From positions 188,374 to 252,373 of the forward strand of contig NZ_LITU01000053.1 of assembly GCF_001280595.1 (NCBI RefSeq): a stretch of 64,000 nt of DNA, in the 5' to 3' direction. This stretch comes from Paenibacillus xylanivorans (GTDB lineage Bacteria; Bacillota; Bacilli; Paenibacillales; Paenibacillaceae). Numbering within the stretch: position 1 is the first letter of the stretch; each line of letters begins with the position of its first letter. The notes beneath the pieces are model-generated. The model ran no database searches. It was not told the DNA's origin and saw nothing but the letters and a program-made list of their open reading frames with translations. The position numbers were made by a program, and so were the translations under genes. Shown here piece after piece: positions 58,416 through 64,000 of the stretch.

Positions 58416-58982
58416 TTAATTTTCTGAATTACTTGGACAAGGATCCTGAATTGCCGCTTGACCATCGAGTAGTTGGGTAACCCAGTTACACCATTCGATG
58501 CCCGTTTGTGCGTTCATCAACCCTTTTTGTACCAGAATGTAGCTTCCGAATTCCCGACTGCCTACTCGCAAATTATCCTGAGGTATACGGGACTTCAAAT
58601 CCTCGAAATAACGGATGCGTTCCAAAAACCAGTTTTTGCGCTCGTTCAGAATGCGTCTCATGCTTCCATCTTCCGCAATGCCTACACATAAAATACGCAG
58701 ATTGAACTCGTCACGCGTAACCGGAGCGGTAACGGGAGTGATCATCCATCCGAGCAGTTTTTCAATACCTTTTTCCGTGACTGCATACATTTTTTTGTCC
58801 GGTTTGTCAGACTGTTGCACCCAGCGGGAGGCTAAAAGCTCATCGTTTTCCATTTTGGAGAGGAGGGGATAGATCTGACTGTGTTTAGCCTGCCAATGTG
58901 GCTGGATTTTCAGCATTAGATCATAACCTGATGACTCCTCGCGGGTAAGAAGCCCGAGCAATCCGTAGGAAAGTATGTTCAT
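58416..58982 (-). CDS. PadR-family regulator with Vir_act_alpha_C domain
   Basis: A 188-residue regulator. Winged helix: LSYGLLGLLTREESSGYDLMLKIQPHWQAKHSQIYPLLSKMENDEL and MYAVTEKGIEKLLGWM. The C-terminal helical region is the PadR C-terminal type (RDEFNLRILCVG...). ATG 58982 is 9 bp from AAGGAG; the ATG at 58988 is too close. No obvious phenolic-acid decarboxylase is nearby, so the target is unknown. Confidence 0.88.
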   Translation of the reverse strand: MNILSYGLLGLLTREESSGYDLMLKIQPHWQAKHSQIYPLLSKMENDELLASRWVQQSDKPDKKMYAVTEKGIEKLLGWMITPVTAPVTRDEFNLRILCVGIAEDGSMRRILNERKNWFLERIRYFEDLKSRIPQDNLRVGSREFGSYILVQKGLMNAQTGIEWCNWVTQLLDGQAAIQDPCPSNSEN

Positions 58983-59113
58983 GCACATGTCTCCTTAATA
59001 TTAGGGCTGGGCCAGCAAAAACAATAAAAATTGCTTTCTTTGACCGCTTTCATAAAAGTGTACACTGAAACTGTATGGTTTGACAACCTGACAGAACAAC
59101 TGCCTCAATTTAG

Positions 59114-59150
59114 ACAAAAAAAGAGTGCGGACCCTGAGGTCCGCACCCAA
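59114..59150 (-). terminator. Terminator of the carbonic anhydrase gene
   Basis: On the minus strand GTGCGGACC/GGTCCGCAC forms a perfect 9-bp stem followed by TCTTTTTTT. Confidence 0.93.
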
Positions 59151-59157
59151 AACCATT

Positions 59158-59733
59158 TTAGAGAGATGTCTGTTGCCCATAGCCCTCTGCGACAAGATCA
59201 AGTTCACCTGTATAGGAATCGATGACCATGCCGTGGACGGGTACATTGGGCGGAAGCAATGGATGTTTCTTGATCACATCCACAGTATGTTTTACCCCTT
59301 CTTCAACACTGTCAAACCCGCGTAACCACTTTTGCAAACGAATGCCCGAGTTCTCCAGCGTGCTCATGACTTCCTCAGATACACCCCGTTCGACCATATG
59401 TCCAATCATGGTCTCAGCGTGTAGGGAAGCCATACCACATTCCGTATGTCCAACAACCAGTACTTCATCGGCACCAAGCTCATAGATGGCGACAAGAACA
59501 CTACGCATAACAGACCCGAAAGGTTGAGAGATGATTGCGCCAGCGTTTTTGATGATTTTTACATCGCCATTCTTCAGGTTCATGGCCTTGGGCAGCATCT
59601 CCACCAGACGGGTATCCATACAAGTAATGATGACCATCTTTTTGGTTGGGAATTTGCCAGCCGTATACTTTTCGTATTCTTTAGTCTCGACAAATGTTTT
59701 GTTGTAAGCCAGAATCTCTTGAATGTTGTTCAT
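59158..59733 (-). CDS. Beta-class carbonic anhydrase
   Basis: A 191-residue zinc enzyme that hydrates CO2. The zinc ligands are Cys38 in ITCMDTR and the His/Cys pair in VVGHTECGM; Asp40 and Arg42 form the catalytic dyad. The plain, short form resembles the YvdA/YtiB-type bacterial enzymes. ATG 59733 is 8 bp from AGGAGG, the ATG two codons earlier overlaps it. Monocistronic. Confidence 0.92.
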   Translation of the reverse strand: MNNIQEILAYNKTFVETKEYEKYTAGKFPTKKMVIITCMDTRLVEMLPKAMNLKNGDVKIIKNAGAIISQPFGSVMRSVLVAIYELGADEVLVVGHTECGMASLHAETMIGHMVERGVSEEVMSTLENSGIRLQKWLRGFDSVEEGVKHTVDVIKKHPLLPPNVPVHGMVIDSYTGELDLVAEGYGQQTSL

Positions 59734-59957
59734 GTCCATTGCCTCCTGTTATCCAATACGATGAGCACAGCCCTTGCATCAAATGCAGCTTGTCCTACGT
59801 CCTTTGGTTTCATTTATTATACCACGGTCAGCAAATTGCATTATCCCGTGATTTAGAGGAATAATGCAATTTGCATCTGTTAAAAGTTGATTATACGCAT
59901 TGCAAAAAGTATCATCAATAGGGAATCTAACATTTTTTGAAGAGGTGAACGTTAACA

Positions 59958-61472
59958 ATGGAACAACAAACACAGCAACAGCTGGAATCCTTCCGTAATC
60001 TGGCTCGCAAAATCAAGAGTTATCATGAAGCCATTGGTTTGCTTCACTGGGATCTGCGCACAGGTGCGCCCAAAAAAGGTGTACCGACACGTTCGGAAAC
60101 ACTTGGGATGCTGTCGACCGAAGCATTTAAACTGCAAACCTCGGCTGACATGAAATCCTACCTGGATACGTTAACAAGTCCAGCGGTGCTGGAACAGCTG
60201 GAAGATATCGACCGCCGTCAGGTGGAAGATTGCCAGAAAGAATATGATCGTAGTCAGTCCGTACCCCCGGAAAAAGTACAAGCGTATACCGTACTCACCG
60301 CCAAATCGGAAACGGCATGGGAAGATGCCAAGCATAATAGCGATTTTGCAGGTTTCTCTCCTTACCTCACCGATATTGTGAAGCTCAAACAAGAGTTCAT
60401 TGACTACTGGGGTGTGAAAGATACTCGTTATGATACCCTTCTTGATATGTATGAGCCGGAACTAACGGTTGAAAAGGTGGACGCGGTATTCGCCCGTCTC
60501 AAAGCCCGTTTGGTGCCCCTGCAAGAGAAAATCAATGCGTCGGCCAACAAACCGAACACGGAGTTCTTGAACCAGTTGTTTGACAAGGATCAACAGGAAA
60601 AATTCAGTCTGTTTATTTTGGAACAGATGGGTTATGACTTTGAAGCCGGAAGACTCGATGAGAGTGTTCACCCGTTCGCAACGGGCCTGAATCCGGGGGA
60701 TGTGCGGATCACGACGAACTATTTGCAGGATGATGTGACAAGTGCGGTCTTCAGTTCACTGCACGAAGGCGGACACGCCCTATATGAACAAAATATTGAC
60801 GACAGTCTGGCTGGTACTCTTCTTGCCGAAGGAACGTCCATGGGTATCCACGAATCCCAGTCGCGCCTTTGGGAAAATATGATTGGCCGCAGTCTTCCAT
60901 TTTGGACGCGTTATTATAAAGATTTGCAACAGCACTTCCCTCAATTAAGCGAGGTTGAGCTGGAAGACTTCTACCGGGCGATTAACCGGGTGGAAAGCTC
61001 CTTGATCCGGATTGAAGCTGATGAGCTTACGTACAATCTGCACATCATCATTCGTTATGAAATTGAGAAAATGCTGTTTAACGAAGGCCTGGAAGTGAAG
61101 GACCTGCCAGAGACCTGGAATGCCAAATACAAGGAATACCTCGGCATCGTGCCACCGAATGATGGCATGGGTGTGCTTCAGGATGTTCACTGGTCGGGTG
61201 GTGACTTTGGTTACTTTGCTTCATACTCGCTCGGCAATATGTATGCTGCACAGATTCTACATACACTGCGCAAAGAAATGCCGGAGTTTGATGCCCATAT
61301 TACTGATGGGAATCTGATTCCAATCAAGGAATGGCTGACGGACAAAATTTATCGTTATGGCAAAAGCCGTACACCTTCCGAATTGATTGTGGCCGTAACG
61401 GGTGAAGAGTTGAACCCTGACTATTTGGCTGATTATCTGGAAGCGAAATATACCGAGATTTACAAGCTGTAG
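59958..61472 (+). CDS. ypwA: M32-family metallocarboxypeptidase (Taq-type)
   Basis: A 504-residue cytosolic zinc carboxypeptidase. The HEXXH motif is in SSLHEGGHALYEQ, followed by ESQSRLWENMIGRS with the third zinc ligand Glu. The N-terminal helical part and the C-terminal SYSLGNMYAAQI are typical of M32. It trims peptides in the cytoplasm. AGAGGTG precedes the ATG. A strong hairpin follows at 61503-61536. Confidence 0.94.
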   Translation: MEQQTQQQLESFRNLARKIKSYHEAIGLLHWDLRTGAPKKGVPTRSETLGMLSTEAFKLQTSADMKSYLDTLTSPAVLEQLEDIDRRQVEDCQKEYDRSQSVPPEKVQAYTVLTAKSETAWEDAKHNSDFAGFSPYLTDIVKLKQEFIDYWGVKDTRYDTLLDMYEPELTVEKVDAVFARLKARLVPLQEKINASANKPNTEFLNQLFDKDQQEKFSLFILEQMGYDFEAGRLDESVHPFATGLNPGDVRITTNYLQDDVTSAVFSSLHEGGHALYEQNIDDSLAGTLLAEGTSMGIHESQSRLWENMIGRSLPFWTRYYKDLQQHFPQLSEVELEDFYRAINRVESSLIRIEADELTYNLHIIIRYEIEKMLFNEGLEVKDLPETWNAKYKEYLGIVPPNDGMGVLQDVHWSGGDFGYFASYSLGNMYAAQILHTLRKEMPEFDAHITDGNLIPIKEWLTDKIYRYGKSRTPSELIVAVTGEELNPDYLADYLEAKYTEIYKL

Positions 61473-61502
61473 GACAGCTATAACATCATCATCCAATTTT
61501 TG

Positions 61503-61536
61503 AAGAGCGGGGCAGGATTGCCCGGCTCTTCTTTTG
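61503..61536 (+). terminator. Terminator after the carboxypeptidase gene
   Basis: AAGAGC-g-GGGCA and TGCCC-g-GCTCTT pair around a short loop, followed by CTTTTG. Confidence 0.85.
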
Positions 61537-61619
61537 CATGCAAGTTCTTAACCTTTTGCTGGGCATCAGCATATTCATAGTAGAGAGAACAGCTGAAACC
61601 AGTGAAGGAGGGAAATATC

Positions 61620-62624
61620 ATGAAATACACGCCCTGGTTCATCCGGGCCATCGTCATTTTGCTCATTATCATTGTGGCTCTCACCAGCTGCAATAAAGAT
61701 AAGGATGAAAACAAAATTACGATTGGTGAAGTCACACGTTCTGTGTTTTACGCACCGGAGTATGTGGCTGTGGCCCAAGGTTTTTTTGAGGAACAGGGGC
61801 TTGAAGTGGACATTCAGACGACGGCTGGCGGAGACAAAACGATGGCAGCATTGCTTGCAGGCTCAGTAGACATCGCATTGGTCGGAGCAGAGACGTCTAT
61901 TTATGTCTACCAACAAGGCGCAGAAGATCCGGTTATTAACTTTGCTCAGCTTACACAGACGGACGGAACGTTTCTGTTTGCTCGTAATCCCGATGGCGAA
62001 TTCAATTGGGATCAACTGAAACAGAGTACATTCCTTGGGCAAAGAAAAGGTGGCATGCCTCAAATGGCAGGCGAATTCACGCTGAAAAAACATGGCATTG
62101 ATCCGCAGAATGATCTGGAATTGATTCAAAATGTGGATTTTGCCAACATTGCTTCTGCATTTGCTTCAGGTACGGGGGATTATGTGCAGCTGTTTGAACC
62201 TCAGGCTTCTATCTTTGAGAAAGAGGGCCGCGGCAAGGTTGTAGCCTCGTTTGGAACAGAAAGTGGTCATCTGCCTTATACGGTCTTCATGACCAAACAA
62301 AGCTATATCAACGATAACAAGGCCATCGTTCAGAAGTTCACTAACGGCTTGCACAAAGCACAAGCTTGGGTAGATTCCCATACGGCTGAAGAAATCGCCG
62401 AAGTGATCAAGCCCTATTTCAAAGATATCGATCCGGCCATTCTGGTAAGCAGTGTGAACCGTTACAAGGAGCAGGGCACATATGCAACCGATCCAATCAT
62501 TGATGAGGATGAATGGAATAATTTGCTGGACGTCATGAGTGCTGCGGGAGAACTGAAACAGCGGGTGGATTCTCAAACGATTGTCGATAACTCCTATGCA
62601 GAACAAGCAGCATCAACGAAGTAA
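61620..62624 (+). CDS. NitT/TauT-type ABC transporter substrate-binding lipoprotein
   Basis: A 334-residue binding protein. The N-terminal helix ends in the lipobox LTSC. The mature part, beginning ITIGEVTRSVFYAPEYVAVAQGFFEEQGLEVD, has the NMT1/THI5-like fold used for sulfonates, nitrate, bicarbonate, riboflavin or pyrimidine precursors. The ligand cannot be told from sequence. AAGGAGGG precedes the ATG at 61620. An ATPase and a permease gene follow. Confidence 0.88.
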   Translation: MKYTPWFIRAIVILLIIIVALTSCNKDKDENKITIGEVTRSVFYAPEYVAVAQGFFEEQGLEVDIQTTAGGDKTMAALLAGSVDIALVGAETSIYVYQQGAEDPVINFAQLTQTDGTFLFARNPDGEFNWDQLKQSTFLGQRKGGMPQMAGEFTLKKHGIDPQNDLELIQNVDFANIASAFASGTGDYVQLFEPQASIFEKEGRGKVVASFGTESGHLPYTVFMTKQSYINDNKAIVQKFTNGLHKAQAWVDSHTAEEIAEVIKPYFKDIDPAILVSSVNRYKEQGTYATDPIIDEDEWNNLLDVMSAAGELKQRVDSQTIVDNSYAEQAASTK

Positions 62625-62654
62625 CCAGGTATTCAGGAAAGGACGTGAGCATGT

Positions 62655-63479
62655 ATGCCTGAATCCGAAACGGTGATCAGACTGGAAGGGATTTCGCAAG
62701 TCTATGTCAGTGAGCGTGAAGCATCACTGGTTATCGAAAATTTAAATCTTCAGGTCGAGCAAGGAGAGTTTGTTAGTCTTGTCGGCCCAAGCGGCTGTGG
62801 TAAAACTACATTGCTGTCGATCATCGCCGGGCTGCTCACACCGACCGCAGGCGAGGTCAAGGTTAAGGGAAAACGCATCGAAGGTCCGTCTGCCCAGATC
62901 GGCTATATGCTGCAACAGGATTATCTGTTTCCGTGGCGTACCATTTTGGAAAATGCCCAGATCGGACTTGAACTGACAGGTACCCTCAATGAACAGAGTC
63001 GTGAGCGTACACGTGAGCTGTTGGCAGGTATGGGGCTGGCTGGCACCGAAAGCCAGTATCCTTCCGAGTTGTCCGGGGGCATGAGGCAACGGGTGGCTTT
63101 GGTACGTACATTGGCTACAGACCCGGGAATACTGTTGCTGGATGAACCCTTCTCCGCACTCGATTATCAAACTAAGCTGCAGCTGGAGGATCTGGTCTCA
63201 GACACATTGAAGAAATCCGGCAAAACTTCGGTGCTTGTTACCCATGATCTGTCCGAAGCTATTGCCGTCAGTGACCGCGTCATTGTGCTTGATCGCAATC
63301 CGGGTCGCATTCGGCGGGAGTTCATCATTCCCGAAGATCTGCGGAACGCACAACCTTTTTACGCAAGGGAGCAGCCAGGGTTCAATGAGCTGTTTCAGGC
63401 GTTATGGAGTGAACTGGATCAGTCGGAGGAGGTGAGAAGAACGGGTGAATCAGACGAACCAGAAGCAGGAAATGCGTGA
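62655..63479 (+). CDS. NitT/TauT-type ABC transporter ATP-binding protein
   Basis: A 274-residue ATPase. Walker A is VGPSGCGKTTLLS, the Q-loop is MLQQDYLFPW, the ABC signature is LSGGMRQRVAL, Walker B is ILLLDEPFSALD, and the switch His is in VLVTHDLSEA. The size and Q-loop context match SsuB/TauB-type subunits. It begins 30 bp after the binding-protein gene and overlaps the permease gene by 34 bp, so all three form one operon. Confidence 0.93.
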   Translation: MPESETVIRLEGISQVYVSEREASLVIENLNLQVEQGEFVSLVGPSGCGKTTLLSIIAGLLTPTAGEVKVKGKRIEGPSAQIGYMLQQDYLFPWRTILENAQIGLELTGTLNEQSRERTRELLAGMGLAGTESQYPSELSGGMRQRVALVRTLATDPGILLLDEPFSALDYQTKLQLEDLVSDTLKKSGKTSVLVTHDLSEAIAVSDRVIVLDRNPGRIRREFIIPEDLRNAQPFYAREQPGFNELFQALWSELDQSEEVRRTGESDEPEAGNA

Positions 63480-64000
63480 TGATTGGATGAGACAGCTGCA
63501 CCAAAGCCATATTCAGCAGGTTGCCAGATGGCGACATAAAGTGCTGGCGGTGCAGCTGTCCATGCTGGTGTTTATGTTTTTGCTGTGGGAGCTGGCGGGA
63601 AGGCTGCGCTGGATTGATGTGCTCTTGTTCAGTTATCCCAGCAAAATTTTCAATCAGATTTGGAAGGACATCGTCAGTGGAGAACTATGGGCGCATGTCG
63701 GGGTAACCGTAGGGGAAACGGCAGTAGGCTTTTTGCTGGGGACACTCGTCGGAACACTGCTTGCGGTTCTGATCTGGTGGTCTCCTTTTTTGTCCAAAGT
63801 GCTTGATCCCTATATGGTCGTGTTCAACAGCATGCCAAAGGTAGCGCTGGGTCCAATCTTTATCGTCATGTTTGGTGCAGGATTTACGGCCATTGTCATG
63901 ACGACTTTGTCAATTACAGTCATTATTACTACACTTGTCGTGTATAACAGTTTTAATGAAGTAGATCAGAACTATATTAAGGTTATCCGTACGTTTGGTG
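63446..64000 (+). CDS. NitT/TauT-type ABC transporter permease (3' truncated by window)
   Basis: The first 185 codons of a permease running off the window. The GTG start at 63446 is preceded by GGAGGAGGTGAG inside the ATPase gene. The N-terminus is charged (NQTNQKQEMRDDWM...). Membrane helices include VLAVQLSMLVFMFLLWELA and GETAVGFLLGTLVGTLLAVL. The FNSMPKVALGPIFIVMFG segment is the conserved region before the EAA loop. It should form the channel for the binding protein at 61620. Confidence 0.9.

Overview
The window looks like a chromosomal stretch of a Paenibacillus (Bacillota), probably from the P. amylolyticus / P. xylanexedens / P. pabuli neighbourhood. This is inferred from gene content: YesMN-type regulators driving Lpl-type sugar ABC transporters, many glycoside hydrolases, a YxcD/YczE/YjfB-type small-protein complement, AGGAGG-type ribosome binding sites, frequent TTG/GTG starts, and a T-box on tyrS. 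No rRNA, tRNA, CRISPR array, transposase or prophage gene was seen. The species itself cannot be fixed from the sequence alone.

Layout. 1-2.5 kb: the end of a beta-glucoside PTS permease and its 6-phospho-beta-glucosidase. 2.6-7.1 kb: a small HAD nucleotidase, then an AraC regulator divergent from a GH78 alpha-L-rhamnosidase. 7.6-20.2 kb: a (arabino)xylo-oligosaccharide locus read in one direction: YesN regulator, YesM kinase, second YesN, lipoprotein binding protein, two permeases, GH43, intracellular GH10 xylanase, GH43. It resembles the aldouronate-utilization clusters of paenibacilli but has a GH43 where a GH67 alpha-glucuronidase would be expected. A broken S-layer-homology (SLH) domain lies just behind its terminator. 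20.7-24.2 kb: orphan small genes (Imm-5-like, GNAT, acyltransferase, P-loop kinase) and a methyltransferase tail. 24.8-29.4 kb: a second, complete beta-glucoside module with LicT antiterminator, cre-covered promoter, RAT/terminator leader, PTS IIBCA and 6-phospho-beta-glucosidase. 29.6-33.5 kb: subtilase, GNAT with an Imm1 remnant in frame behind it, Cof hydrolase, and small proteins including an overlooked 32-residue membrane peptide.

33.6-38.0 kb (minus strand): MFS transporter, class III aminotransferase, zinc alcohol dehydrogenase and HAD phosphatase form one operon. The enzyme combination is that of azasugar (1-deoxynojirimycin type) biosynthesis; this is the best candidate for an undescribed system here. 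It is divergent from a fused double nitroreductase preceded by a near-consensus Fur box. 39.5-49.7 kb: a hypothetical protein, pseudouridine synthase, AraC/EamA pair, old-yellow-enzyme/TetR pair, cytochrome P450, YhgE-like permease with PadR, Dabb protein and a frameshifted YczE. 50-55.6 kb: Cof hydrolase, acetyltransferase, purine permease, SelO and an Imm63-like protein. 55.7-64 kb: T-box-controlled tyrS, YxcD, a Gly-rich membrane protein, PadR, beta-carbonic anhydrase, M32 carboxypeptidase, and the start of a NitT/TauT-type ABC importer cut by the window end.

The main theme is plant polysaccharide and glucoside use (beta-glucosides twice, rhamnosides, xylan), with carbon catabolite control suggested by cre-like sites. 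Lineage-specific accessory genes, several of them decayed, are scattered between these modules. All family assignments come from reading motifs by eye; no database search was run.
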